DNA from: DAIOEK01 sp036746315
Lineage (GTDB): Bacteria; Chloroflexota; Anaerolineae; Anaerolineales; Anaerolineaceae
DNA: 64,000 nt
Reading direction: 5' to 3'
NCBI GenBank assembly: GCA_036746315.1
Contig: DAIOEK010000001.1
Coordinates: 1 to 64,000 of the forward strand
This document shows, piece by piece, positions 33,347 to 43,148 of this stretch; the stretch's first letter is position 1; every line of letters starts with the position of its first letter. The notes beneath the pieces are model-generated. The model was not told the DNA's origin and did no database searches. It saw only the letters and a program-made list of their open reading frames with translations. A program made the position numbers and the translations under genes.

Positions 33347-33376
33347 AAGCGGCGACCATAATTATGGCCGCCGCTT
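33347..33376 (+). terminator. Rho-independent terminator of the hydrogenase operon
   Basis: Long arms 33347-33360 and 33363-33376 (GC-rich, one mismatch) are followed by TTTTGATATTT. It closes the cluster 40 bases after tatA. Confidence 0.8.
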
Positions 33377-33422
33377 TTGATATTTAATTATAGTATTTGA
33401 TAATCGTTACAAAATTTCACTA

Positions 33423-33451
33423 TTGAAATAATGAAACAATCATTGTATAAT
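33423..33451 (+). promoter_or_regulatory. Promoter of the sugar operon with overlapping palindrome
   Basis: TTGAAA (33423-33428) and TATAAT (33446-33451) are spaced by 17 bases. The palindrome ACAATcATTGT (33436-33446) overlaps the spacer and the first base of the -10 element, a position suited for a repressor such as the SorC-family protein encoded at the end of the operon. Confidence 0.65.
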
Positions 33452-33484
33452 CGTTTTATTGGATCAAGCGAAGAGGAGTGAACG

Positions 33485-34129
33485 ATGCGGCTGAAGAATG
33501 AGCGGGAACTAATTGTTGAATACGGTAGAAAGTTAATCACCTCAAATTTAACCACTGGGTCTGGCGGCAATCTGAGTATTTTCAACCGGGAAGAAAACCT
33601 GATTGCTATTAAGCCCACCGGTGTGGATTACATGATCATGAAACCGGCAGATGTGGTGGTCGTTTCACCCGAAGGTCAGATTGTGGATGGGGATTTGGAA
33701 CCTTCCAGTGAAATTCGTTTCCACCTGGCTCTATTGCACAGCCGAAAAGATATTAACGCGGTTGTGCACACCCATCAGGTGTATGCGACGACGATAGCCT
33801 GCATGAATTGGGAATTACCGGCAGTGCATTACCTGGTTGGCTTTTCGGGCAATAAAGTTCCATTAGCGAAGTATGCTACGTTCGGCTCTCAAGAATTATC
33901 TGATAACATTCTGGCTGCCATTGGCAATTACAATGCCTGCCTGATGTCAAACCATGGAATCGTCACCGTTGGGACGAATATCGATTCCGCATTTGCGACA
34001 GCTGAGGAGCTGGAATTAGTCTCCAGACTTTATTATCAAACCAAGTGCATCGGAGAACCAGCTATCCTGTCAGATGAGGAGATGATAACTATCGGCGAAA
34101 AATTCAAAACATATGGTCAGAGGAAATAA
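33485..34129 (+). CDS. Class II aldolase (FucA/AraD family)
   Basis: The 214-residue product has GSGGNLS (phosphate loop), Glu76 in SSEIRFH, Zn ligands His95 and His97 (VHTHQ) and His157 (SNHG). Length and motifs fit L-fuculose-1-phosphate aldolase and relatives, which split a ketose 1-phosphate into dihydroxyacetone phosphate and an aldehyde. With rhamnulokinase in the operon it may act on rhamnulose 1-phosphate; the exact substrate is unproven. GAGG lies before the ATG. It is the first gene after the promoter. Confidence 0.82.
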   Translation: MRLKNERELIVEYGRKLITSNLTTGSGGNLSIFNREENLIAIKPTGVDYMIMKPADVVVVSPEGQIVDGDLEPSSEIRFHLALLHSRKDINAVVHTHQVYATTIACMNWELPAVHYLVGFSGNKVPLAKYATFGSQELSDNILAAIGNYNACLMSNHGIVTVGTNIDSAFATAEELELVSRLYYQTKCIGEPAILSDEEMITIGEKFKTYGQRK

Positions 34130-34183
34130 GCGCAATTTCTGATTATTTTTGTTATCCGAGTCAACCCTTTTTTTTCTTGGATG

Positions 34184-34206
34184 TTATCCCATAGCATCGG
34201 GGATAA
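34184..34206 (+). other. Inverted repeat before the binding-protein gene
   Basis: TTATCCC/GGGATAA with a 9-base loop lies 63 bases before the binding-protein start. No T-run follows it, so it is more likely a leader hairpin or operator than a terminator. Confidence 0.35.
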
Positions 34207-34268
34207 ATCATTGTGGTCAACGCTGAAAAGCGCGTGATCTAAAACTAAAAAGTAATGAGGAGAGAATA

Positions 34269-35342
34269 ATGAAAAAGCAAATGTTTTGGGTTCGAATTAT
34301 TTCCTTCATTGCGGTGTTAAGCCTGTTGGCCGCTTGTGCCCCTGCGCCTGCACCGACCGCTGAGCCCGCTGCCCCAGCGGAACCGGCTGCAACGGCTGCC
34401 CCGGCCGAACCAGCTGCCCCCGCCGAGCCCGCAGCAGAAAAGCCATTTGAAATTGCAGTCGTGGTTAAAATCACCGGTATCCCTTGGTTTAATGTTGTCG
34501 AAACTGGTGTAGATCGCGCGGCTACTGAATTAGGTGTCAATGCCTATCAAACCGGTCCTGCTCAGGCTGACCCAGCTCAACAGGTGAAGATCGTTGAGGA
34601 TTTGGTAGCCAAGGGTGTGGATGCAATTGCAGTGGTACCCAATGATGCAAAAGCACTCGAACCCGTTTTCCAGAAAGCCAAGGAAAAGGGTATCATAGTC
34701 ATCACCCACGAATCCCCCGACCAGGTTGGGACCGACTATGATTTCGAACTGATCGACAATGTGAAATTTGGACAGCATGCCTGGGATCAGTTGGTAAAAT
34801 ATATGGGTGATTCCGGCGAATATGCCATTTTTGTTGGTGGTCTGACAGTTCCCCTGCACAACTTCTGGGCTGATACTGGCATTGAATATGCTAAAGAAAA
34901 ATACCCCAATCTCACACTGGTAACTGAGCGCATCCCCTGCGGAGAAGATCAGGAATTAGCACGACAGAAAACCCTGGAATTGATTAAGGCTTACCCCAAC
35001 CTGAAAGGTATTGTTGGTTTTGGCAGCCTTGGCCCGATTGGTGCTGCGCAGGCTTTGAAGGAAAAGGGTCTCACGGATAAGGTGGCTGTAGTTGGAACAG
35101 TAATTCCCTCACAGGCAGCTCCGTACCTTAAGGAAGGCTCGATGAAAGAAGGATTGCTTTGGAATCCTGCCGATGCCGGTTACGGCATGGTGTGGCTGGC
35201 GAAATACCTCTTGGAAGGAAACAAGATTGAAACTGGTACTGAAATCCCCGGTTTGGGCGCGGTAACAGTAGATGGCACAGTGGTAAAATTGGATGCCATC
35301 ATGGACATTACAGCTGACAATGCAGAATCCTTAGGGTTCTAA
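34269..35342 (+). CDS. Sugar ABC transporter substrate-binding lipoprotein (RhaS/LsrB-like)
   Basis: The 357-residue product has a lipoprotein signal with lipidated Cys23 (LLAAC) and an Ala/Pro/Glu-rich linker (about 24-57). A periplasmic-binding domain of the Peripla_BP_4 type follows. The end of the domain (PYLKEGSMKEGLLW, then the IPGLGAVTVDG stretch) closely parallels the rhamnose- and autoinducer-2-binding proteins RhaS and LsrB. It delivers a sugar to the two-permease importer encoded next. AGGAGAG precedes the ATG. Confidence 0.85.
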   Translation: MKKQMFWVRIISFIAVLSLLAACAPAPAPTAEPAAPAEPAATAAPAEPAAPAEPAAEKPFEIAVVVKITGIPWFNVVETGVDRAATELGVNAYQTGPAQADPAQQVKIVEDLVAKGVDAIAVVPNDAKALEPVFQKAKEKGIIVITHESPDQVGTDYDFELIDNVKFGQHAWDQLVKYMGDSGEYAIFVGGLTVPLHNFWADTGIEYAKEKYPNLTLVTERIPCGEDQELARQKTLELIKAYPNLKGIVGFGSLGPIGAAQALKEKGLTDKVAVVGTVIPSQAAPYLKEGSMKEGLLWNPADAGYGMVWLAKYLLEGNKIETGTEIPGLGAVTVDGTVVKLDAIMDITADNAESLGF

Positions 35343-35357
35343 ACTGTTCTTATGAAG

Positions 35358-35400
35358 ATGGGAGCTTCTTTGATATCAGATGAAGAAGCTCTCATTTTTT
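35358..35400 (+). terminator. Intra-operon terminator after the binding-protein gene
   Basis: A 13-bp stem with one G-T pair (arms 35358-35370 and 35383-35395, 12 nt loop) is followed by a T-run. Such partial terminators often make the binding protein more abundant than the membrane parts. Confidence 0.75.
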
Positions 35401-35464
35401 AATAGCAATTTCCATGATAGAGTTATATAAACATAAAAAGAATCTTTGTGGTGAGGTTTGTTGT

Positions 35465-36961
35465 ATGGCGGAATCTTTCTTAACCCTGACAAAAGTCAGT
35501 AAACACTATGTTGGTGTTACCGCACTGGATAACGTTGATTTTGAAATCAACCAAGGGGAGATACACTGTCTTGCCGGTGAGAACGGTTCCGGTAAATCTA
35601 CAATGATCAAGATCATTTCCGGTACAGTGGACGCTGATCCAGGTTCGCTGATCGAAATTGAGGGGGTACCAGTTCATAGCCACAAAGCCATTGATGCAAT
35701 CAATTGTGGAATACAGGTGATTTATCAAGACTTATCCTTGTTTCCTAATTTAACTGTTGCTGAAAATATTGCTTTGGGTCAATATATTGCAAAGCACCGT
35801 AAGGTTGTAGATTGGAAAGAATTACGCCAAGTTGCAGAAAAAGCGATGGCGCGCATCAATGTAAAATTATCGTTGGATGTACTGGTAAGTGAAATATCCA
35901 TTGCAGACCAACAGTTAGTTGCAATCTGTCGGGCACTTACCCATGATGTGAAATTAATCATCATGGATGAGCCGACTGCTTCCTTAACCAAAAAGGAAGT
36001 GGATTCTTTGCTGGGTGTTGTCTTGGACATGAAAGCAAAAGGAATTGCCACCATGTTCGTAAGCCATAAATTGGATGAAGTATTACGAATCGCAGATCGA
36101 GTAAGTGTAATTCGTGATGGACGGTTAGTTGGTGTTTATAACAGCAATGAACTCAATGATGAGAAACTGACTGTGCTAATGACCGGGAAAAAGGTGGAAT
36201 ACCAACGATTTACGGCTGATGCAAACCACCAGGAACCGATTTTGGAGTGCGAAAATCTTACACGCGAAGGCGAATTTCAAGACATTAGTTTCACAGTTGC
36301 GCCAGGAGAAATACTGGGAATTACCGGATTATTGGGATCTGGAAGAACAGAAATGGCACTTTCATTATTTGGTGTTCACCAGCCTGATGATGGAAAAATT
36401 ATTTTTAATGGAAAACCGGTCAAGATAACGAGTATTCAAGATGCTATGAAATTGGGAATTGCCTATGTTCCCGAAGATCGTTTGACTCAGGGTTTGGTGA
36501 ATACCCAGTCGGTTGGTGACAATATTATCATTACTACAATTGACTCTCTTGTAAACAGATTTAAACTGCTCGAAAAAAACAAAGTAATGGGAAGCATTCA
36601 GAGATGGGTAAAAGATTTATCCATCAAAGTTCCGAGTACAGATTCTCCTGCGCAAACCCTATCTGGTGGGAACCAACAACGCGTTGTGCTTGCAAAATGG
36701 ATTGCAACTAACCCCAAAGTGTTGATCTTGGATGGTCCGACAATTGGGATTGATGTGGCTGCAAAGTTTTCCATTCATGAAATCATCCGCGATCTTGCCC
36801 GAAAGGGAATCGCGATCATCCTCATCTCTGAGGAAATTCCTGAGGTTTATAACAATTGCAATCGAATTCTTGTTATGCGAAAAGGACGTATTGTGAAAGA
36901 ATTTGACACAAATGCTACGATCCAGGAAGAAATTCAGAATTATGTGAACGGTACAAATTAA
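35465..36961 (+). CDS. Sugar ABC transporter ATPase with two ABC domains (RbsA/RhaT type)
   Basis: The 498-residue protein has two fused nucleotide-binding domains. The first has a Walker A GENGSGKST, a degenerate signature and LIIMDEPTAS. The second has a modified P-loop GLLGSGRTEM, signature LSGGNQQRV and VLILDGPTIGID. This architecture is typical of sugar importers such as RbsA and LsrA. ATG 35465 was preferred; an upstream frame extension to 35414 adds only poorly conserved residues. The two permeases follow. Confidence 0.88.
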   Translation: MAESFLTLTKVSKHYVGVTALDNVDFEINQGEIHCLAGENGSGKSTMIKIISGTVDADPGSLIEIEGVPVHSHKAIDAINCGIQVIYQDLSLFPNLTVAENIALGQYIAKHRKVVDWKELRQVAEKAMARINVKLSLDVLVSEISIADQQLVAICRALTHDVKLIIMDEPTASLTKKEVDSLLGVVLDMKAKGIATMFVSHKLDEVLRIADRVSVIRDGRLVGVYNSNELNDEKLTVLMTGKKVEYQRFTADANHQEPILECENLTREGEFQDISFTVAPGEILGITGLLGSGRTEMALSLFGVHQPDDGKIIFNGKPVKITSIQDAMKLGIAYVPEDRLTQGLVNTQSVGDNIIITTIDSLVNRFKLLEKNKVMGSIQRWVKDLSIKVPSTDSPAQTLSGGNQQRVVLAKWIATNPKVLILDGPTIGIDVAAKFSIHEIIRDLARKGIAIILISEEIPEVYNNCNRILVMRKGRIVKEFDTNATIQEEIQNYVNGTN

Positions 36962-36972
36962 GGACAACTGGC

Positions 36973-37974
36973 ATGAAGAAACTACTATCTCGTCACGAAA
37001 CATACGTCTTCATTGCAATTGTGATCTTTTCGATCATTATTACGATCATTAATCCGAGCTTTTTCACTCTTGAAAATTTGTTCGACCTGCTAAAAAGTTA
37101 TTCCTTGATGGGCACATTTGCCATTGGGATGTTATTTGTATTGATCTCAGGCGGCATCGATATTTCATTTACTGCGATAGCAACTGTATCCGGCTATACT
37201 ATTGCGGTGCTCCTGCTAAATATGGGCGACAAGTTAAATATATTCCTTGTCTTTATAATTGCCGGTGTAATCGGAATAGCCCTTGGGATGTTGAATGCAG
37301 TGATCATTCACTTCTTTAAAATACCCAGTATTATTACCACGATTGCAACCTTGAATGTTTTTTATGGTTTGTTGACGGTTATTTCCAAAGGAAAATGGTT
37401 GTATGGATTTCCGAATTGGTTTGGTGATTTCGCTACCATTCGGGTGTTCACTTTATATACCCCCGAAGGCATACCATATGGGCTTTCCGTAATCACTTTG
37501 ATCTGGATTGCCCTGATAATCATCAGTTGGTTTGTCTTGCGTTGCACTTTACTGGGCAGATCCATTTATGCCATGGGCGGAAATATAAATTCAGCGCAAC
37601 GTGCAGGCTTTAACATTTTTGGAATTACAGCTTTTGTCTACTCTTTTATGGGACTTATGGCGGGTATTGGCAGCGTGATTCAGGCTTTGTTGGTTCAGAC
37701 AGTTGCCCCGAATTCTCTGGTGGGAAAAGAAATGGATGTAATTGCTGCTGTAGTGTTAGGAGGAGCAAGTTTAACAGGTGGCACGGGGACAATTATCGGT
37801 ACTATTTTGGGGGTTACATTAATCGCCATTATGGGAAATGGCCTCACTCTAATGCATGTACCTGCATTGTGGTACAAGGTTGTGATCGGATTTGTTATTC
37901 TTGTAAGTGTCGGTGTTAGTGCTTATCGTCGTAAAACATCCACACGCAAGCGTGTGATCGTTGAAGGCAATTAG
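36973..37974 (+). CDS. Sugar ABC transporter permease 1
   Basis: The 333-residue protein has about ten hydrophobic segments of the RbsC/BPD_transp_2 type, with the conserved cytoplasmic loop GRSIYAMGGNINSAQRAGFN and VLGGASLTGGTGTIIGT. It forms the membrane channel with the second permease, as in LsrC-LsrD or RhaP-RhaQ systems. It begins 12 bases after the ATPase. Confidence 0.88.
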   Translation: MKKLLSRHETYVFIAIVIFSIIITIINPSFFTLENLFDLLKSYSLMGTFAIGMLFVLISGGIDISFTAIATVSGYTIAVLLLNMGDKLNIFLVFIIAGVIGIALGMLNAVIIHFFKIPSIITTIATLNVFYGLLTVISKGKWLYGFPNWFGDFATIRVFTLYTPEGIPYGLSVITLIWIALIIISWFVLRCTLLGRSIYAMGGNINSAQRAGFNIFGITAFVYSFMGLMAGIGSVIQALLVQTVAPNSLVGKEMDVIAAVVLGGASLTGGTGTIIGTILGVTLIAIMGNGLTLMHVPALWYKVVIGFVILVSVGVSAYRRKTSTRKRVIVEGN

Positions 37975-37989
37975 GTTTGGAGGATTACT

Positions 37990-38973
37990 GTGTTTCGTAA
38001 ACTTTCCCATTTTACCATTCTGCTGGCAGTCACATTATTGGTTACTCTCCTGATGTGGGGATTAATCGGTAATAATTTTATGAACGCGGAGAACTTTCAA
38101 TCCATGGCATATCAACTGCCGGAGTTAGGTATTCTTACATTGGCGATGATGATTGCCATGCTGACTTCGGGAATCAACCTTTCGATCATTGCAACCGCCA
38201 ACCTTTCGGGGATTGTCATGGCTATGGTGCTTACCAAATCCGTACCACCTGAAAGCGCGCTTATCAACAGCCCCTGGCTGGTAGTGCTTGCGATCCTGGC
38301 AGGTTTATTGGTGGCAGCCCTGGTAGGGTTAATCAATGGTTTCCTAATTGCGGTGCTGGATATCTCTCCTATTTTGGCAACACTGGGCATGATGATTATG
38401 CTTGGTGGTGTGTCTCTAGTGCTTACAGAAGGATATGTGATTTCCGGTTTCTCGCCAGCTTTGTTATCGATTGGAAATAAAGATATTTTTGGTATCCCGG
38501 TGCCTATGTTGATCTTCTTGGCATGTGCCGGAGCAATGTCCGTTATTTTGAATAAAACCCCACTTGGGACCCAAATTTACCTGCTGGGCTCCAACCCGGT
38601 GGCATGTTTTTATTCGGGTGTAAACAATAAAGCCGTGCTGTTTAGGACGTATATAATTTCAGGTATTTACTCTGGTATTGCTGCTATCATCATGATCTCC
38701 CGCTTTAATTCTGCTAAAGCGGATTATGGTGAATCATATCTCCTTTTGACGGTCTTGGCGGCTGTTCTGGGGGGAGTAAGTGCAGCTGGGGGATTTGGAA
38801 AGGTTTCGGGTTTGGTCCTTTCGCTGGTTATCTTGCAGATTATTTCCAGTGGATTGAATCTTATGGGAATCAGCAACTTCCTCACACTGGCACTTTGGGG
38901 GATTGTCCTTATTCTGGTGATGGTTATTAAATACATCATTGAAAACAGAGCACAAAAGAGGTGGTCAGCATGA
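37990..38973 (+). CDS. Sugar ABC transporter permease 2
   Basis: The 327-residue RbsC-type permease has GTQIYLLGSNPVACFYSGVN and VLGGVSAAGGFGKV. It starts with GTG at 37990 behind GGAGG. It differs clearly from permease 1, so the channel is a heterodimer, as in rhamnose and autoinducer-2 importers. Its stop overlaps the next start (ATGA). Confidence 0.87.
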   Translation: MFRKLSHFTILLAVTLLVTLLMWGLIGNNFMNAENFQSMAYQLPELGILTLAMMIAMLTSGINLSIIATANLSGIVMAMVLTKSVPPESALINSPWLVVLAILAGLLVAALVGLINGFLIAVLDISPILATLGMMIMLGGVSLVLTEGYVISGFSPALLSIGNKDIFGIPVPMLIFLACAGAMSVILNKTPLGTQIYLLGSNPVACFYSGVNNKAVLFRTYIISGIYSGIAAIIMISRFNSAKADYGESYLLLTVLAAVLGGVSAAGGFGKVSGLVLSLVILQIISSGLNLMGISNFLTLALWGIVLILVMVIKYIIENRAQKRWSA

Positions 38974-40472
38974 ATACGTTAATGGGAATCGATCTGGGAA
39001 CAACCAGCCTTAAGGTAAGTATCTTCAAGGAAACTGGTGAATTAATTGCCTCGGAGGTTCGTGATTATCCTATTCAGATTCCTGAGCCTGGATTTGCTGA
39101 GCAAGATCCAATTGTGTGGTGGGCAAAATTGGTAAATGCATGCCAAGCTTTAAAAGTAAAGCGTGCCAAAGAATTCGAGGCTGTTATTGGCATAGGTCTA
39201 TGCGGTCAAATGCATACCCAGGTATATCTTGACGCAGATTACAACGTATTACGCCCGGCGATCACTTGGATGGATCAACGTTCGTCAGGAATCGTTGATC
39301 AAATTAAAAAGGATGCGGATGCTTGTGCTTTAATCTTTCGTGAGACATCAAATGCTGCTTCGACTACCTATACCGCATTGCATATCAAATGGGTGCAGGA
39401 AAACCAGCCGGAAATTTGGAAGAATGTCCGTTATGTTTTGGTCGCCAAAGATTACATCAAATTCAAACTCACCGATAAAATGGTGACCGATTTCGCAGAA
39501 GCAAGTGGAACATTGGTTTTTGATGTACAGAATGAGACCTGGTCTGATGATGCCTTTCGATATTTTGGGATACCAAAAGAAGTCTTTCCTGAAGTGCAAC
39601 CCTCTGATGTGATCATTGGAAAAATATCTGATGCAGCCAGTATTCTGACGGGCCTAAAGCCAGGTATTCCTGTAGTTAATGGAAGCTCAGATAACTCGGC
39701 ATCTGCATTGGGCGCCGGAATGGCAAGCCCGGGACAGGTGACCTTGATTATCGGAACTGCCGGTGTTATTACGGTTTGTTCCGATTATCCGCTGGTAGAT
39801 GAAAAGAATCGTACTCTATGCTGGCATTATTGTTTGCAAAAACATTGGGCTACCCTTGGCATAATGCAAACTGCCGGTGAATCACTTGAGTGGTTCAAGA
39901 ACACCTTTGATCGGCAGGGAGAGGGAACATCTCCCGGGGATATCTTCAATCAATACAATGCAGCTGTCCAAACCGTACCGGAAGGCTCGGATGGTTTAAT
40001 ATTTCTCCCATACTTAAATGGCGAAAGAACACCCTATTGGGACTCCGATGCAAAAGGAGTATTTTTTGGCATCAATTTAAAAACGGGCAAGTCGCATTTT
40101 ATCCGCTCCATCATGGAGGGTGTGTCCTATGCCCTGCGGAATAACATTGAAACTGTCGAGTCATTGGGAATTACGATTAATGAAGTAAGAGCCGTCGGTG
40201 GTGGGCTGAAGAGCCAGGTGTGGCTCGAAATTCTTGGCAAGATATTACGCAAACCAATCTCCACTGTTTCGGTCAGGGATACCGCCAATCTGGGAAATAT
40301 TTTGTTATGCGGACATGCTTTGGGGCTATATCCCACATATAGTGAAGCCGTAGAAAAGATGGTCTCAGTGGACCAAAAGGTTAATTTTCCACAAAGCTCT
40401 GAAGTTTATGAAAAACGGTATCCGGTATTTTTAGATTTATATGAAAAGATAAAACCACTTTACCGGGTATAG
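38970..40472 (+). CDS. FGGY-family sugar kinase, xylulokinase-like
   Basis: The 500-residue product has the FGGY ATPase motifs: MGIDLGTTSLKVSIF, GLCGQMHTQVYLD, ITWMDQRSS, VNGSSDNSASALGAGM, LPYLNGERTPYWD and VRAVGGGLKSQVW. The GQMH motif and length match xylulokinase. ATG 38970 gives an ATGA overlap with the permease stop; a GTG at 38961 is less likely. A second, different FGGY kinase follows. It could phosphorylate D-xylulose or a related ketose. Confidence 0.83.
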   Translation: MNTLMGIDLGTTSLKVSIFKETGELIASEVRDYPIQIPEPGFAEQDPIVWWAKLVNACQALKVKRAKEFEAVIGIGLCGQMHTQVYLDADYNVLRPAITWMDQRSSGIVDQIKKDADACALIFRETSNAASTTYTALHIKWVQENQPEIWKNVRYVLVAKDYIKFKLTDKMVTDFAEASGTLVFDVQNETWSDDAFRYFGIPKEVFPEVQPSDVIIGKISDAASILTGLKPGIPVVNGSSDNSASALGAGMASPGQVTLIIGTAGVITVCSDYPLVDEKNRTLCWHYCLQKHWATLGIMQTAGESLEWFKNTFDRQGEGTSPGDIFNQYNAAVQTVPEGSDGLIFLPYLNGERTPYWDSDAKGVFFGINLKTGKSHFIRSIMEGVSYALRNNIETVESLGITINEVRAVGGGLKSQVWLEILGKILRKPISTVSVRDTANLGNILLCGHALGLYPTYSEAVEKMVSVDQKVNFPQSSEVYEKRYPVFLDLYEKIKPLYRV

Positions 40473-40495
40473 ATTTTATCTATTCAATGGATTAA

Positions 40496-42019
40496 ATGTT
40501 TATGATGAGGACTGATCAAACAAATATCCAGTGCCTGGCATTTGATATTGGCGCCGAAAGCGGTCGTGCCATTCAGGGGGCTTTCAATGGTGACTCCCTT
40601 CATCTAGAAGAAATTCACAGATTCTCGAATAGCCCCGTCAGAGTTAGAGAGCATTTGTTCACAGATATTTTGAATATATGGAATCAAATTCAGGTTGGCT
40701 TGCATAAATCAATTCAAAAATCCGGCCGCTTAGTGGACAGTCTTGGCGTAGATACTTGGGGCGTGGATTATGCTCTTTTAGATAAAAACAACCAATTGAT
40801 GGCTAATCCTTATCATTACCGTGATCGTCGAACGGATGGTCTCCTCGAACAGATATTCTCGCGGGTTTCACGCAAAAGCATCTATCAACAAACCGGCAAC
40901 CAATTTATGCAATTCAACACACTAGTACAGCTGTATGCCATGCGGATTCAGGAATCCCAAAATCTTGACCGGGCGGGTACTCTGTTGATGCTTCCTGATC
41001 TGATTCATTTCTGGCTCTGTGGTGAAAAAACCACAGAATATTGCATTGCCACAACAACGCAATGTTACGATCAGATGTCCGGGGAATGGGCGGTTAATTT
41101 GTTGAAAGAATTGCAAATACCCGAGGTCATTTTCCCTCCTATATCCAACCCTGGGACCATTATCGGAACTTTGCATTCCTGGCTACTACCTGATGGAAAA
41201 CCTGGCTCTGTTCCCATTGTCTTACCTGCCAGTCATGACACCGGGAGTGCGATTGCCGCTGTTCCCGTGGAACAACAAGATTTTCTTTATATCAGTTCAG
41301 GCACCTGGTCGCTTGTTGGAACTGAACTGGACAAGCCGTTTATTACGGATGAGAGTTTGCAGAAGAATTTAACAAATGAAGGAAATCCTTGTGGAAAGAC
41401 AAGATTTTTAAAGATTGTCCCCGGCATGTGGATCCTGCAACAGTGCAAAACCGAATGGCAAAAAAAGGGTAGAGACTATTCATATGATGATTTAACCAGA
41501 CTGGCGACTGAAGCAAAGGAATGCGGATCAATCATCGATGTTACTGCGCCGGAATTTTTGGATCCGGGAGACATGGTGCAGCGTATTCAGATGTATTGCC
41601 ATCAATCAGGACAATCCATACCTCAATCTGTGGGAGAAATAATCAGGTGCATACTGGAAAGTATGGCATACCTGTATCGATCATTATTGGAGGATTTTGA
41701 AAGCGTTTTGCAAAAATCCATGAAGGTGATTCACATCATCGGTGGTGGATCCAAGAATATATTATTGAATCAGTTAACGGCAGATATAACTTTGCGCGTA
41801 GTAATTGCCGGACCGGTGGAGGCTACCGCGGCTGGTAATATCTTGGTGCAAATGATGGGACTTGGTCATCTGTCATCCATGAAAGATATCCGTGAGGTTG
41901 TTCGTCGATCATTTCGACTGATTCAGTTTCAACCGAGACCTTTGACAATATGGGATGAAGGTTATCAGCGATACCAAAGGCTCCTTGCGTTCTCTTTAAA
42001 GGAAATGAACAAAGAATAA
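40496..42019 (+). CDS. rhaB: Rhamnulokinase
   Basis: The 507-residue product resembles RhaB along its whole length: DIGAESGRAI, EIHRFSN, LGVDTWGVDYALLD, YHYRDRRTDG, LPASHDTGSAIAAVP, YISSGTWSLVGTEL, the N-T-N-E-G segment and HIIGGGSKNILLNQL. It phosphorylates L-rhamnulose at C1. The start is uncertain among ATGs at 40496, 40502 and 40505. No rhamnose isomerase gene is in the window. Presence with the RhaS-like transporter and a class II aldolase supports rhamnose or a related deoxyhexose as substrate. Confidence 0.87.
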   Translation: MFMMRTDQTNIQCLAFDIGAESGRAIQGAFNGDSLHLEEIHRFSNSPVRVREHLFTDILNIWNQIQVGLHKSIQKSGRLVDSLGVDTWGVDYALLDKNNQLMANPYHYRDRRTDGLLEQIFSRVSRKSIYQQTGNQFMQFNTLVQLYAMRIQESQNLDRAGTLLMLPDLIHFWLCGEKTTEYCIATTTQCYDQMSGEWAVNLLKELQIPEVIFPPISNPGTIIGTLHSWLLPDGKPGSVPIVLPASHDTGSAIAAVPVEQQDFLYISSGTWSLVGTELDKPFITDESLQKNLTNEGNPCGKTRFLKIVPGMWILQQCKTEWQKKGRDYSYDDLTRLATEAKECGSIIDVTAPEFLDPGDMVQRIQMYCHQSGQSIPQSVGEIIRCILESMAYLYRSLLEDFESVLQKSMKVIHIIGGGSKNILLNQLTADITLRVVIAGPVEATAAGNILVQMMGLGHLSSMKDIREVVRRSFRLIQFQPRPLTIWDEGYQRYQRLLAFSLKEMNKE

Positions 42020-42099
42020 ATAACATGTTTTTATGTATCGGGGTAGACTTAAGTAAATAACATATCTGAAACTTGGTTTCCTGCCTCAAGGATAATGTG

Positions 42100-43062
42100 A
42101 TGAATGATAAACAAAGGTTAATGATCAAAATTGCCAAACTTTACTATGAAGGCGGTCTGACACAGGATGTAATTTCACGGCGTTTGCGGCTCTCCAGACC
42201 GCGGGTATCCCGGTTGATGCAGGAAGCTATTGATAATGGCATTGTCAAAATCACAATCATGCAGGAACCCGGCAGCTATGCTGAAGTTGAGCGACAATTA
42301 GAGAATAAATATAATTTGCTTGAGGTAGTTGTTTCAGATATTTCCGAGCCATCAACTTTTGAGAGTGTCGCCCGGGAATTGGGGAATGTTGCCGCAAATT
42401 ATTTTAGCCGTATTGTTCTGGATGGAGATATTATCGGTTTTACCTGGGGCGCAACGCTGGCTTCCATGGTGGAAAATCTGGAGCCGGAAAAGAAGCCAAA
42501 TTGTGTGGTAATGCAAATGGTGGGCGGGTTGGGAGAACCCAAGGCAGAATCTCATGCCACCGGAATTGTCAGTCGGGCAGCCATGGCTATTGGCGGGAGC
42601 ATGTGGTTAATGCCGGCGCCAGGAGTTGTGGATTCTGTCGAATCGGCCAAATTATTACGATCAGATCGAGCGATAGCGCAGGCTTTGGAGAGGGGAGGAA
42701 AAGCCAATATTGCTTTTGTAGGTATAGGTCATCCAACGCGGAGTTCGCTACTTATGCGGGATGAGTATATTATTTCATGGCAAGAGATGGAGGAATTGAT
42801 TAGGCAGGGCGCAATTGGTGATATTAGCTTACGTTATTATGATATTCAGGGGAAATTAATCAACTCAAGCCTAAATGATCGGGTGATCGGGATTGATCTG
42901 ACTGAACTTAAAGGAATCAATAGGGTAGTCGGGGTGGCTGGAGGTGAAGAAAAAGTCCAGGCAATCTTAGGCGCCATTCACGGAGGATTAATCAACACCC
43001 TGATTACCGATATAAAAACCGCGCATAGATTATTGGAAAATGAATTTGATCTGCATGTGTAG
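42100..43062 (+). CDS. SorC/DeoR-family sugar-responsive regulator
   Basis: The 320-residue product begins with a helix-turn-helix (IAKLYYEGGLTQDVISRRLRLSRPRVSRL) and has the SorC effector domain with GDIIGFTWGATL, MQMVGGLG and GVAGGEEKVQAILGAIHGG. This family binds phosphorylated sugars and includes LsrR and SorC. ATG 42100 was chosen; an upstream extension to 42073 has no ribosome site. It likely represses the operon starting at 33485 until a phosphosugar appears. Confidence 0.85.
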   Translation: MNDKQRLMIKIAKLYYEGGLTQDVISRRLRLSRPRVSRLMQEAIDNGIVKITIMQEPGSYAEVERQLENKYNLLEVVVSDISEPSTFESVARELGNVAANYFSRIVLDGDIIGFTWGATLASMVENLEPEKKPNCVVMQMVGGLGEPKAESHATGIVSRAAMAIGGSMWLMPAPGVVDSVESAKLLRSDRAIAQALERGGKANIAFVGIGHPTRSSLLMRDEYIISWQEMEELIRQGAIGDISLRYYDIQGKLINSSLNDRVIGIDLTELKGINRVVGVAGGEEKVQAILGAIHGGLINTLITDIKTAHRLLENEFDLHV

Positions 43063-43148
43063 ATTGAAATATGAGATACCGCAAAATTGGCAATTGTAGT
43101 TATTTTGTCATATTCCCTAAACGTTTGTTTTTATAATACAATTCAGCC

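Noticed and set aside
43105..43137. Promoter TTGTCA/TATAAT before the dehydrogenase gene
   Set aside because: The spacer of 21 bases is too long for a normal sigma-70 promoter.
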